Shown one piece after another: positions 16,383 through 24,613 of a DNA stretch of 64,000 nt. Position 1 is the stretch's first letter; each line of letters opens with the position of its first letter. The DNA comes from Candidatus Undinarchaeales archaeon (GTDB lineage: Archaea > SpSt-1190 > JASMDC01). Location: NCBI GenBank assembly GCA_030753015.1, contig JASMDC010000012.1, positions 28,734 to 92,733 of the forward strand, given 5' to 3'. The notes beneath the pieces were generated by a model, which ran no database searches, had not been told where the DNA came from, and saw only the letters and a program-made list of their open reading frames with translations. Both the position numbers and the translations under genes were made by a program.

Positions 16383-17295
16383 TGTCATCATCGTGGGCGC
16401 GGGCCCCGCCGGAATAACCGCGGCTGTGTACGCCGCGCGGAAGAAGATGAGGACGCTGGTCCTCACCAAGAACATCGGCGGGCAGGCGGCCCTCTCGGGA
16501 GATGTCGAAAACTACACAGGCTTCCAGTTCATCACCGGAATCGAGCTGGCCCAGAAGTTCGAGGAACATCTCAAGGGCTTCGACATCGAGGTCCGGATCG
16601 ACGTGGAGGCGTCGTGCATCAATAAGGAGGGCGACCATCTTCTGGTCAATACGCCATCGGGTGATATCTCCGCTCGGAGCGTGATCCTCGCCACAGGAAG
16701 ACGTCCTCGGAACCTGAACGTACCGGGCGAGCAGGAATACCGCAACCGGGGTGTGACCTGGTGCGCCACATGCGACGCGCCCCTGTTCAGTGGTATGGAC
16801 GTGGCGGTCATCGGCGGGGGGAACTCCGCCATGGATGCTGCGCTCCAGCTGGACACTATCGCGAACAAGGTCTACCTGGTCAACAGGAACGACGATCTAG
16901 CAGGTGACGAGATAATGAAGGAGAAGCTACTGGCCTCCGAGAAGGTCGAGGTTCTCAATCTAGCAGAGACGAACGAGATCATCGGTGATGACTTCGTGAC
17001 CAATCTCAGAGTGCTCGTGGACGGTGAGGAGCGCCTACTGGTGGTCGGGGGCGTGTTCATCGAGATCGGCTCCGTGCCCGTTAACGCTCCAGCTTGCGAG
17101 GCCGAGAAGAACGAGTGGGGCGAGGTCATCGTCAACGAGCGGTGCGAGACGAACGTCCCCGGACTGTTCGCAGCGGGTGATGTCACGGACATACCGGAGA
17201 AACAGATAATCGCTGCGGCTGGTCAGGGATGTATCGCACTCCTCTCGGCGTTCAAGTACTTATCAACCCACAAGTTCGAAAATGAAACGAAATGA
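16369..17295 (+). CDS. trxB: Thioredoxin reductase (FAD, CxxC type)
   Basis: 308 residues from TTG 16369 (GTG 16375 is an alternative). The FAD Rossmann motif is VGAGPAGITAAVYAARK (9-25); the catalytic pair is WCATCDAPLF (Cys132, Cys135); the second dinucleotide motif is VIGGGNSAMDAAL, and the FAD end is LFAAGDVTD. The basic HRR..R NADPH motif seen in many bacterial enzymes is absent: the region reads YLVNRNDDLAGDE. The reductant may therefore not be NADPH; NADH, F420H2 or ferredoxin are possible. It is coupled to the glutaredoxin gene by a 14-bp overlap. Confidence 0.94.
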   Translation: MRVYDVIIVGAGPAGITAAVYAARKKMRTLVLTKNIGGQAALSGDVENYTGFQFITGIELAQKFEEHLKGFDIEVRIDVEASCINKEGDHLLVNTPSGDISARSVILATGRRPRNLNVPGEQEYRNRGVTWCATCDAPLFSGMDVAVIGGGNSAMDAALQLDTIANKVYLVNRNDDLAGDEIMKEKLLASEKVEVLNLAETNEIIGDDFVTNLRVLVDGEERLLVVGGVFIEIGSVPVNAPACEAEKNEWGEVIVNERCETNVPGLFAAGDVTDIPEKQIIAAAGQGCIALLSAFKYLSTHKFENETK

Positions 17296-17337
17296 GACGT
17301 GACTGACGATAGAACAGTAACTATTGGAGTGATCAAA

Positions 17338-17850
17338 ATGTTATCGGAAAGGATGCAAGAGGCCTTGAACAAGCAGGTCAACGCGGAGCTCTACTCCTCG
17401 TACCTTTACCTCTCCATGGCGGCCTACTTCTCCGCCAAGAACCTGCCAGGATTCGCCAGCTGGATGACCTGTCAGGTACAGGAGGAGATCGTGCATGCTA
17501 TGAAGATACATCAGCATGTGCTCGGGCGTGGTGGGGGAGCGACCCTTCTACCTATCGAGGGCCCACCCCTCGACTGGGAGTCACCTCGGGCCGTGTTCGA
17601 GGCTACCTATGCCCACGAGCAGAAGGTCACGGGGCTCATCAACGGCCTCGTCGACCTTGCACAGGAGGAAAAGGATCATGCAACAGTGAACTTCCTCCAG
17701 TGGTTCGTCGCGGAGCAGGTAGAGGAGGAGGAATCCGCTAGTGGGGCGCTCGAGAAGGTAAAGCTCGCAGGGGACGGCGCAGGTCTGTTCATGCTTGATC
17801 AGGAGCTCGCTCAGCGGATCTTTACAATCCCCCCCGTCCCTAGTGAATGA
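17338..17850 (+). CDS. ftn: Ferritin
   Basis: 170 residues starting [18 protein letters not shown], with GGAGTGATC three bases before the ATG; an in-frame extension upstream is not needed. The ferroxidase residues are visible: [32 protein letters not shown] and [13 protein letters not shown], as in prokaryotic FtnA-type ferritins. It stores iron and consumes peroxide or oxygen. Its place between thioredoxin reductase and a hemerythrin gene in a PerR-headed operon fits removal of free iron during oxidative stress. The Cys in WMTCQVQ is not a usual ligand. Confidence 0.95.
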   Translation: MLSERMQEALNKQVNAELYSSYLYLSMAAYFSAKNLPGFASWMTCQVQEEIVHAMKIHQHVLGRGGGATLLPIEGPPLDWESPRAVFEATYAHEQKVTGLINGLVDLAQEEKDHATVNFLQWFVAEQVEEEESASGALEKVKLAGDGAGLFMLDQELAQRIFTIPPVPSE

Positions 17851-17870
17851 ATATGATGGAGGAACTGACT

Positions 17871-18305
17871 ATGGCTAACGATGTTGAGATTTGGGATCAC
17901 ATGACAAAGGACCATGCACGGATCATAGGATTCCTTGAGGGGCTGCGCGTGAGCTTCGGCAAGGAGCCCTCGGTGATCAGACAGGCTTTCGAGCGGTTCC
18001 GTTGGACACTGGAGAAGCACTTCTTCACAGAGGAACGTGCCATCTTCACCTTCCTCAAGCAGGAGGATGAGACCGGTGGGATGATCAATGACATCCTCCG
18101 CGAGCACAGTGAGATCCTGGGGATGCTGGATGCGCTCGGTAAGGACATAGATGACGAGCGACACATCGACATCACGGGATTGAGCGACCTGCTGGTCCGA
18201 CATAGCCAGTTCGAGGAGAAGGTGCTCTATCCCCGACTTGATCGGGAGCTGTCCGCCGAGCATAAGCGGTTCATCCTTGGGCGCATAACCTCGATCGTGG
18301 AGTAA
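17871..18305 (+). CDS. Hemerythrin HHE-domain protein
   Basis: 144 residues from ATG 17871, with ATGGAGGA seven bases upstream. The four-helix diiron ligands of the HHE family are visible as H in WDHMTKDHARI, EKHFFTEERAIF, REHSEIL and RHSQFEEKVLYP. Such proteins bind oxygen, NO or iron and often accompany flavodiiron proteins. It follows the ferritin gene by 20 nt. The precise role (O2 carriage, NO sensing or iron-sulfur repair) cannot be read from the sequence. Confidence 0.9.
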   Translation: MANDVEIWDHMTKDHARIIGFLEGLRVSFGKEPSVIRQAFERFRWTLEKHFFTEERAIFTFLKQEDETGGMINDILREHSEILGMLDALGKDIDDERHIDITGLSDLLVRHSQFEEKVLYPRLDRELSAEHKRFILGRITSIVE

Positions 18306-18329
18306 GGTTCTTCTGTGGAGGGTCCTACC

Positions 18330-18641
18330 ATGTCGAGTTCTGATGTGAACAAGGGGGATGAAGCAGCAAGTGGCCCAACGGTAGTGCTATCGGACGATGC
18401 TCCGAGCTGCACTTCCCCGAGCTGTCCCCTCTGTCGGTGGGAAACCTTGGCCTTCATCATCCTTGGTTTCTCCCTCGTGATGACCGGCCGGCGGGACTTT
18501 ATGCTCTCAGGCTATCTCATCATATTGGTTGCTTACTCCCTGGCATTCCTCGGCATTCCCCTTCCCGATCCATTCAGGATACAGTCGCGGACCGCTCCCG
18601 CGGCGGGATCGATCGGAGAGGGACCGGAGGCGGATGAATGA
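18330..18641 (+). CDS. Small two-helix membrane protein with Cys motif
   Basis: 103 residues starting at MSSSDVNKGD (GGAGGGT lies six bases before the ATG). A polar N-terminus ends with SCTSPSCPLCRWE, three cysteines right at the membrane face, followed by two hydrophobic helices (TLAFIILGFSLVMTG and YLIILVAYSLAFLGI) and a polar tail. It overlaps the next gene (korA) by four bases, so it is a true operon member. No family recognised. The Cys cluster could bind a metal or be redox active. Confidence 0.7.
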   Translation: MSSSDVNKGDEAASGPTVVLSDDAPSCTSPSCPLCRWETLAFIILGFSLVMTGRRDFMLSGYLIILVAYSLAFLGIPLPDPFRIQSRTAPAAGSIGEGPEADE

Positions 18642-20293
18642 CCAAGGACGTGTTCACGTTCCTCGTCGGCGGTAAGGCCGGTGAGGGCACGAAGAAGGCA
18701 GGGCTCACGGCAGGTCGCCTGTTCACAGGACGAGGGCTCCATGTGTTCTTGATGGACGATTACATGAGCCTCATCAGAGGAGGCCATAACTTCTCTGTCA
18801 TCAGCACGACCTCCAGCCCTATCTCCAGCCATTACATGGCCGCCGATCTCGTAGTAGCGCTCGACCAACGAAGTTACGACAACCATAGAGGACATCTGGC
18901 AAAGGACGGTGTGATGGTCTATAACGCCGATGTTGTCAAGGACGCGGAGGGGATCGGACTCCCGCTCACATCCCTGGCCAAGACCTTCCCCAACCCATCC
19001 TTGCGTATCGGTGTGGGTACCATCGCCGTGCTGGCAGCGGCAATCGGGATTACCGGCGACGGGCTGGAGGCATTGGTCAGGGCCGAGTATCCCCGGGATA
19101 TTGAGAACAACATAGCCTATGCTCGGGCCGTGCACGACGCGGTCCCTCAAGAGCTTCATGGCAGGTTCACACTTCCAGAAGGTGACGAGGCGCGGGCCTT
19201 TCTGACCGGGAACGAGGCCATAGCCCTGGGCGCGGTCGCTGGCGGGCTGGACCTTTATGTGGCCTATCCAATGACCCCTGCATCCTCCATCCTCCACTAC
19301 CTAGCGGCTCATGAGGAGGAACTGGGGATCACGACGATGCACGCCGAGAGCGAGCTTGCCGTCATCAACCTGGCCGTTGGTGCTGCCTCTGTAGGGGCCC
19401 GGACGATGGTAGGGACCAGCGGGGGAGGTTTCGCCCTCATGGAGGAGGGGCTCTCTTTGGCAGGGATGGCAGAGGTCCCCATGCTGACGGTACTCTCACA
19501 ACGACCGGGGCCCGCAACGGGCGTCCCCACCTATACATTACAGGGCGACCTCCTCTTCGCCCTCCACTATGGGCATGGTGAGTTCCCCCGCATTGTCGCT
19601 TCCCCGGCGACCGTGGGCGAAGCGTTCTCGGTTACAGCCGAGCTCCTCGACCTCTCGTGGCGGTTCCAGACGCCTGCAGTGCTGCTCACCGAAAAACACC
19701 TATCAGAGTCACGTATGACCACTGAGCTTGCCCTCGACGCAGCCCCCGAGGCCACAGGCATTATGCACGCCGAGGGGGAGTACGCGCGTTACCGGCTCAC
19801 TGAGGACGGCATCTCGCCATTGCTATTCCCCCCGACGACAGAGCTCGTCAAGTGGTCGAGCTACGAGCATGATGAACGGGGCGTCACCACTGAGGCCCCC
19901 AATGCTATCATGTCGATGCAGGAGAAACGCGTACGCAAGAACAAGGCCCTGGTCGCTCATATGCAGCGCATGCGGACTGTCAACGTGTACGGTGACAAGG
20001 GACCTATCATCCTCACCTATGGGTCCACCACCATGAGCGTCCTTGAAGCGCTCAGAGCGGGCGGGCTCGAGGCGATTGTGGTACAGCCCCTGTACCTCGA
20101 ACCGTTCCCATGGTGGGAGCTCAAACGGTTCGCCGATGAACGTATCGTGGTCGTGGAGCAGAGCGCAACAGGCCAGTTCGCGCGCCTCGTCAGTGAGCGC
20201 GGTGGGCTGGTCCCGCGGGCCGTCGTCACCCTCTTCGATGGAAGGCCCTTCGATCCACACGAGCTCGCTGATGAGCTGAGGGGGTGCTTGTGA
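18638..20293 (+). CDS. korA: 2-oxoacid:ferredoxin oxidoreductase, fused gamma-alpha subunit
   Basis: 551 residues. Residues 1-185 are the gamma domain (VGGKAGEGTKKAGLTAGRLF, SLIRGGHNFSVI). Residues 190-551 are the alpha domain with VAYPMTPASSILHYL, GTSGGGFALMEEGLSLAGM, the conserved QRPGPATGVPT and a C-terminal domain II. The fused layout is common in KorA/2-oxoglutarate-type enzymes. With KorB it oxidises a 2-oxoacid to acyl-CoA and CO2 while reducing ferredoxin. No delta ferredoxin subunit is present nearby. Placement in an oxidative-defence operon is unusual: this enzyme class is oxygen-sensitive, or it may feed electrons to the flavodiiron/rubredoxin system. Confidence 0.92.
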   Translation: MTKDVFTFLVGGKAGEGTKKAGLTAGRLFTGRGLHVFLMDDYMSLIRGGHNFSVISTTSSPISSHYMAADLVVALDQRSYDNHRGHLAKDGVMVYNADVVKDAEGIGLPLTSLAKTFPNPSLRIGVGTIAVLAAAIGITGDGLEALVRAEYPRDIENNIAYARAVHDAVPQELHGRFTLPEGDEARAFLTGNEAIALGAVAGGLDLYVAYPMTPASSILHYLAAHEEELGITTMHAESELAVINLAVGAASVGARTMVGTSGGGFALMEEGLSLAGMAEVPMLTVLSQRPGPATGVPTYTLQGDLLFALHYGHGEFPRIVASPATVGEAFSVTAELLDLSWRFQTPAVLLTEKHLSESRMTTELALDAAPEATGIMHAEGEYARYRLTEDGISPLLFPPTTELVKWSSYEHDERGVTTEAPNAIMSMQEKRVRKNKALVAHMQRMRTVNVYGDKGPIILTYGSTTMSVLEALRAGGLEAIVVQPLYLEPFPWWELKRFADERIVVVEQSATGQFARLVSERGGLVPRAVVTLFDGRPFDPHELADELRGCL

Positions 20294-21141
20294 TGGATGA
20301 TCTCGGTACTGGGGCGGAGAACACATGGTGCCCCGGATGTGCCAATTTCGGCATCCTCAACGCTACCAAGAAGGCCGTCAAGAAGCTCGAAGAGCGCGGG
20401 GTTGGACGTGACCGACTCCTCATGTCCGCAGGCATCGGCTGCCACGCCAAGATGTTCGACTACTTGGCGCTCTCGGGCCTCTATTCCCTCCATGGTCGCT
20501 CCATCGCCACCGCGCAGGGCATGAAGCTGGCGAATCCCGACCTGAAGGTCATCACGTTCGTCGGGGACGGCGACTCCCTCGGAGAGGGGCTGGCCCACCT
20601 GATGTTCGCCGCGAAGAGGAACGCGGACATCACCGTCATCCTGCATGACAATGGTGTGTACGCATTGACCACCGGGCAGTTCAGTCCCTTGGCATGCAAG
20701 GGCTTCAAAGGGCCCTCAACCCCACGCGGGAGCATCGAGGAGCCCTTCAATCCACTGACCCTCATGTTGGAGGCCGGTGCCACCTTCGTGGCCCGGGGAT
20801 TCCCTGGGCGACAGGACCATCTGGTCGACCTCATGGTGGCGGCAGTGGAGCACGAGGGCTTCGCGGTCATCGATGTGCTCCAGTCGAGCATCACTTTCCA
20901 TGACACCTTCAAGGAGCACAACGGCCTCGTCGATGAGCTCGACCATATCCCTGATACGATCGATGATGCCCGGGTGCTCGCGGTCCGACGAGACCGACTT
21001 CCCATAGGGATCATCTACAAGGTTCAGCGGCCTGTGTACCACACGGAATTGTATGGCGATGCGAATCCCGTGGCACGGCGAAAGCCAAGGGGAGAACGTC
21101 TTGCGGCGATCAGGACGCTGATCACCCCACGAAAGAAATAA
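20293..21141 (+). CDS. korB: 2-oxoacid:ferredoxin oxidoreductase, beta (TPP) subunit
   Basis: 282 residues from ATG 20293, which overlaps the korA stop (TGATG) and has GGGGGTG just upstream. The beginning shows [14 protein letters not shown] (one CPGC pair), [13 protein letters not shown] and [16 protein letters not shown]. The TPP/Mg motif is GDGDSLGEG followed by [13 protein letters not shown], all typical of KorB/PorB. With only part of the Fe-S cysteines, it carries a single cluster at most. Substrate: 2-oxoglutarate is likely from the KorB-like form, but pyruvate cannot be excluded. Confidence 0.93.
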   Translation: MDDLGTGAENTWCPGCANFGILNATKKAVKKLEERGVGRDRLLMSAGIGCHAKMFDYLALSGLYSLHGRSIATAQGMKLANPDLKVITFVGDGDSLGEGLAHLMFAAKRNADITVILHDNGVYALTTGQFSPLACKGFKGPSTPRGSIEEPFNPLTLMLEAGATFVARGFPGRQDHLVDLMVAAVEHEGFAVIDVLQSSITFHDTFKEHNGLVDELDHIPDTIDDARVLAVRRDRLPIGIIYKVQRPVYHTELYGDANPVARRKPRGERLAAIRTLITPRKK

Positions 21142-21166
21142 AGAACTCAAAGGAGATGAAAGGGCA

Positions 21167-21325
21167 ATGCAGAAGTTCCAATGTACAGTGTGCAACTATG
21201 TCTACGACCCCGAGCAGGGCGATCTGGAGAACGACGTGGAACCGGGAACGGTCTTCGAGGACCTTCCCAACGACTGGGTTTGCCCCGTGTGCGGTGTGGA
21301 TAAGGACCAGTTCGAGCCGGTATAG
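21167..21325 (+). CDS. rub: Rubredoxin
   Basis: A 52-residue ORF from ATG 21167 to TAG 21323-21325, with AGGAGATGAAAGGGCA upstream. It has the two Cys knuckles of rubredoxin: [12 protein letters not shown] (Cys6, Cys9) and [15 protein letters not shown], with the usual spacing and DLPNDW before the second. Rubredoxins shuttle electrons to flavodiiron proteins, superoxide reductase and rubrerythrin, all encoded in this island. It lies 25 nt after korB and 23 nt before tusA. Confidence 0.97.
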   Translation: MQKFQCTVCNYVYDPEQGDLENDVEPGTVFEDLPNDWVCPVCGVDKDQFEPV

Positions 21326-21348
21326 GCTACGATCGAAGGTGCGTTTCC

Positions 21349-21594
21349 ATGACCCACGATGAAATAACTCCTGCCAAGGAGCTGGATTGTGTGGGCCTCT
21401 ACTGCCCCATACCAATCGCCCAGACCAAGGAGGCCATAGAGACCGTCAAGGTGGGCGAGGTGCTGATGGTGGAGGCCGACGATCCCGCCGCCGAGGAGGA
21501 CATCAAGGCCTGGGCGAAGCATACCGGGCACGAGCTGATGAAAATCGAGCGTGCAGGTTCGATCATGACCTTCTACATCAAGCGTACGAAGTGA
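21349..21594 (+). CDS. tusA: TusA/SirA-like sulfur carrier
   Basis: 81 residues with the signature LDCVGLYCPIPIAQTKEAIE (CPxP, Cys19), VKVGEVLMVEADDPAAEEDI and WAKHTGHEL, which is the full TusA fold. AAGGTGCG precedes the ATG. It carries persulfide sulfur in tRNA thiolation or Moco pathways in bacteria. Here it ends the redox operon and may pair with the DsrE-like protein of the opposite arm. It converges with the next minus-strand gene. Confidence 0.93.
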   Translation: MTHDEITPAKELDCVGLYCPIPIAQTKEAIETVKVGEVLMVEADDPAAEEDIKAWAKHTGHELMKIERAGSIMTFYIKRTK

Positions 21595-21649
21595 TCAGAG
21601 GACACTGCTCACGCTAGGACCGTAGGATGCGCCGGGAGGGGTGTCTTGC

Positions 21650-22120
21650 CTACTCCCCGTCCCATGTCATAACGCGCTCGTAGTGGTTGTAGTACCCGTT
21701 GTGGGTATCCTCGATCTCTATGAGCTCTGCCTTGACCTTGTGCTCCTTGATGACGCCCCTTGTGGCGAAGAACGCCTTTGTGGACTCGATGGGGTGGAGG
21801 ATGGAGCCGAAGTGCGTCTTGTCCGGAGTACCGTAACCCATGTCCTTGATGGCCACGATGCACTCCTCCAGAGCGTCCTTGTCTCCGCTGAACTGAACGC
21901 GAGCACCCTCGGTGAAGGTACGGAGGTTGTAGACGCCGCCGTGGTCGCCATAGTGCTCCAGTGATGCGTTCCACTCGGGGTGGTCCGAGAAGAGCCCCGC
22001 AACGTCGGCCTCGAAGGTGTCCTCGGGCCGCTTGTCGTACACGGTGTTGTAGTCGTACAGACCGACCATGGTGTACCCGCGGTCATGCTCCCTCTCGATG
22101 TAGTCGAACTCGATATCCAT
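21650..22120 (-). CDS. Conserved-looking cytoplasmic protein of unknown function
   Basis: 156 residues from MDIEFDYIEREHDRGY (ATG 22120). A longer frame upstream exists, but a TTTATA box (near 22157) and GGTAATAATC before this ATG support the shorter form. It is mixed alpha/beta, rich in Tyr, His and acidic residues (HYGDHGGVYNLRT, YYNHYERVMTWDGE), with a single Cys (EECIVAIKDMGYG). No signal or membrane segment, no family recognised. It converges with the redox operon. It may be an effector-binding or stress-related domain, but nothing in the sequence proves this. Confidence 0.65.
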   Translation of the reverse strand: MDIEFDYIEREHDRGYTMVGLYDYNTVYDKRPEDTFEADVAGLFSDHPEWNASLEHYGDHGGVYNLRTFTEGARVQFSGDKDALEECIVAIKDMGYGTPDKTHFGSILHPIESTKAFFATRGVIKEHKVKAELIEIEDTHNGYYNHYERVMTWDGE

Positions 22121-22297
22121 GATTATTACCGAGCGGGCTTGCCTGTTACGGAGTATAAATAGGTTTCGTATATATTTTCTAGAGACGGCCAATATCCCGG
22201 GTGACAGGGCGCGGACCTCCATGGATGGATTTTTCGTGCTAAGATCATTGAATCATCCGAAGAATCCTTGGTGAGCGGCATGATTAGGTTTATAATT

Positions 22298-22307
22298 CTT
22301 GTACAAG
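22298..22307. promoter_or_regulatory. Palindrome CTTGTACAAG next to TATA box of small HTH gene
   Basis: A perfect 10-bp palindrome placed directly after GGTTTATAATT and about 15 nt before the GTG start of the small winged-helix gene at 22323. It is a candidate autoregulatory site, inferred from position only. Confidence 0.35.
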
Positions 22308-22322
22308 GGATGACTGACAGAG

Positions 22323-22565
22323 GTGGGATCCATCGACGAGTACGAGCTCCTCAAGCGGATGCATAACTACGGAGTGGTCAGCAGGCACAATGCCAAGACG
22401 GTGCAGGAGCTCGTCGGCATGATGAACATCGACGAGGGGGAGATCAAGGGACACCTCGAACGCCTTATCGAATTCAGCTATGTCCATACAATCACCTCTG
22501 ATGACGTGGCCCGGTATTACGTGACGGGTCCGGGCATCATCACGGTGTGTTCATTCTTTACCTGA
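22323..22565 (+). CDS. Small winged-helix DNA-binding protein
   Basis: 80 residues from GTG 22323, which lies about 30 nt after the TTTATAATT box, so the mRNA is probably leaderless. The sequence reads as one winged helix: YELLKRMHNYGVVSRHNAKT, VQELVGMMNIDEGEIKGHLE, LIEFSYVHTI and a wing. The end (GIITVCSFFT) is hydrophobic. It precedes the glycosyltransferase pair by 13 nt and may control it. No specific family named. Confidence 0.65.
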   Translation: MGSIDEYELLKRMHNYGVVSRHNAKTVQELVGMMNIDEGEIKGHLERLIEFSYVHTITSDDVARYYVTGPGIITVCSFFT

Positions 22566-22578
22566 GGGCGGAGAGACC

Positions 22579-23214
22579 ATGCAGACGAACATCGAACGTG
22601 CGCTCGTGCTCACCTGGGAGTACCCTCCCCGAGTCGTCGGTTCCATCGCCCCACATTGCGAATCGCTGGCCCGGGGCCTGGCCAGGAAGAAGGTGGCCGT
22701 TGACGTGGTGACCTTCGATCACTGGGCAGAGGGTATCACCAAGGGAACGGGTAAGGACCGGGGTATCACAGTCCATCGCGCAGCCAATCCCATCTCACCA
22801 TGTACAAGTACGCTCACATGGGCGCTCACCGCGGGCGTCGAGCTCGAACGGCTCGCAGCCGACGTGATCCACGCCGCCAAAGGCAAGGCGGACGTGATCC
22901 ACGCACATGACTGGGCGGCCATCCCCGCTGCCGTGGCTCTACGCCACGAGTTCGAGATTCCGATGGTGCTCACGCTTCATTCCACAGAGACTCACCGCAG
23001 CGGGAAGGTGTTCACCCCCTACCTCGACGCGATCCGTAAGATCGAGTGGCAGGGGACCTTCGAGGCCGAGGCGGTCATCGTCGACACCGAGCAGATGCGC
23101 GAGGACGTGGTCGAGGAGTACCAGATACCCGAGCGGAAAGTGCACGTCGTCGAACCGGGGAAGCGCGGTTGGATCAATGCCCTACTGAAGCAGTACCGGG
23201 AGGCCATGCCATGA
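22579..23214 (+). CDS. GT-B glycosyltransferase N-terminal domain only
   Basis: 211 residues covering just the N-terminal Rossmann half of a GT4/GT5-like enzyme: VLTWEYPPRVVGSIAPHCES, VDVVTFDHW, DVIHAHDWAAIPAAVAL and MVLTLHSTE. It then stops after the linker VEPGKRG, without the nucleotide-sugar-binding C-terminal domain. The frame is clean, GGAGAG precedes the ATG, and its stop overlaps the ATG of the full-length paralogue next door (ATGA). It is therefore probably a real short protein, perhaps an acceptor-binding partner of the full enzyme, rather than a broken gene. Confidence 0.82.
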   Translation: MQTNIERALVLTWEYPPRVVGSIAPHCESLARGLARKKVAVDVVTFDHWAEGITKGTGKDRGITVHRAANPISPCTSTLTWALTAGVELERLAADVIHAAKGKADVIHAHDWAAIPAAVALRHEFEIPMVLTLHSTETHRSGKVFTPYLDAIRKIEWQGTFEAEAVIVDTEQMREDVVEEYQIPERKVHVVEPGKRGWINALLKQYREAMP

Positions 23215-24491
23215 GCCCCGCGAAGAAGGCCGCGCCCAAGCAGCGGAAGACGGCGAAGAAGCGGGACCGGCCTCTTACCGTGCTCCATCTCTGCTGGGAG
23301 TACCCTCCCCGGAGCGTTGGCGGGCTCGCTGCCCACGTGCACGACCTTTCGCGCGCGCTGGTGAAGAAGGATATCGAGGTCCACGTGGTGACCTGCGGAT
23401 TCCCCGGGACCAAGGACTACGAGCACTACGAGAACGTCCATGTCCACAGGTTCGATGCTTACACCATCCCGTCCGAGGACTTCCTCGGATGGGCGCTACA
23501 GATGAACCTATACAAGCGCATGAAGGCCGCTGACGTCATCCAGAACCTCGACGGTGAAGTGGACATCATCCACGCACATGACTGGCTCTCCGGACCGGCG
23601 GCCATCGCGCTGAAGAACGCCTTCCGCATCCCGCTCGTCTCGACTATCCACGCCACCGAACATGGCCGGCGGCAGGGCATCCACGATCCCTTCCAGCAGA
23701 TGATCCATGATATCGAAGGCTGGCTCTCCTATAACTCCTGGCGCGTCATCGTATGCTCGAAGTACATGGAGACCGAGGTGTCAAACGTCTTCGGTCAGCC
23801 ACGTGATAAGCTTGACATAATCCCCAACGGCGTGGACTACAAGAAGTTCGATCTTGAGTTCGACGCCAACGCGATCAAGTCCCAGTTCGCCATGCCCCAT
23901 GAGCGTATCGTGCTCTATGTAGGACGCATGGTGCACGAGAAGGGCCTTGGCGTGCTCGTCGGGTCAATCCCCCGTGTCCTTGAATCCTGCCCGGATGCGA
24001 AATTCGTGCTGGTGGGCAGCGGTTACATGAAGAGCAAGGTCAAACAGCTCGCCTGGGACATCGGTGTGGGCGATAAGACCCTCATCCCCGGGTATCTGGA
24101 CGAGGAGGTCCTTCTGGGCCTGTACAACGTAGCTGACGTGGCGGTGTTCCCGTCACTGTACGAACCATTCGGCATCGTGGCCCTGGAGGGGATGGCGGCC
24201 CGGACCCCTACCGTGGTCACCGACACTGGCGGGCTCGGAGAGATAGTCGATCATGACGAGACGGGTGTGAAGGTCTGGGTTAACAACTCGGAGTCTCTGG
24301 CCTGGGGCATCTCTCACGTGCTCAAAGATCCAGCACTCTCCAAGAAGCTTGGCAAGCAAGGGCGTCACAAGGTGGAGAAGGTCTACAACTGGGAGGTCAT
24401 CGCCGACCAGACCATCGACGTGTACCGCCGGGTGTTGGCGGAATACAAGAAGGGTGACTGGCAGCCCGGGTTCAAACCGGGCATACGGTGA
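23211..24491 (+). CDS. GT4-family glycosyltransferase, glycogen-synthase-like
   Basis: 426 residues from the ATG overlapping the previous stop. After a Lys-rich start it has the N-domain (LHLCWEYPPRSVGGLAAHVH, IIHAHDWLSGPAAIALKN, VSTIHATEHGRR), then PNGVDYKKF and the C-domain with LYVGRMVHEKGLGVLV and the EPFGIVALEGMA (E-x7-E) motif. This places it with GT4/GT5 enzymes such as archaeal glycogen synthase-like or trehalose synthase-like enzymes. Donor and acceptor are unknown. The neighbouring half-length paralogue is almost certainly functionally linked. Confidence 0.93.
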   Translation: MSPAKKAAPKQRKTAKKRDRPLTVLHLCWEYPPRSVGGLAAHVHDLSRALVKKDIEVHVVTCGFPGTKDYEHYENVHVHRFDAYTIPSEDFLGWALQMNLYKRMKAADVIQNLDGEVDIIHAHDWLSGPAAIALKNAFRIPLVSTIHATEHGRRQGIHDPFQQMIHDIEGWLSYNSWRVIVCSKYMETEVSNVFGQPRDKLDIIPNGVDYKKFDLEFDANAIKSQFAMPHERIVLYVGRMVHEKGLGVLVGSIPRVLESCPDAKFVLVGSGYMKSKVKQLAWDIGVGDKTLIPGYLDEEVLLGLYNVADVAVFPSLYEPFGIVALEGMAARTPTVVTDTGGLGEIVDHDETGVKVWVNNSESLAWGISHVLKDPALSKKLGKQGRHKVEKVYNWEVIADQTIDVYRRVLAEYKKGDWQPGFKPGIR

Positions 24492-24573
24492 AGGCTCTCA
24501 CTCGAGCCTAACTCATATCCGTGTCCAGTAGTAATGACACTGACAGCCTATGAGCTGCATAATGGAAAGAAGT

Positions 24574-24595
24574 GGGGGCGTCCGAAGACGCCCCC
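24574..24595. terminator. GC-rich hairpin after glycosyltransferase and surface-protein genes
   Basis: GGGGGCGTC pairs perfectly with GACGCCCCC around a CGAA tetraloop, between the converging glycosyltransferase (plus) and giant surface-protein (minus) genes. It is a strong 9-bp stem suited to terminate either transcript. Confidence 0.6.
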
Positions 24596-24613
24596 GATAT
24601 TCTCTCAACTACC

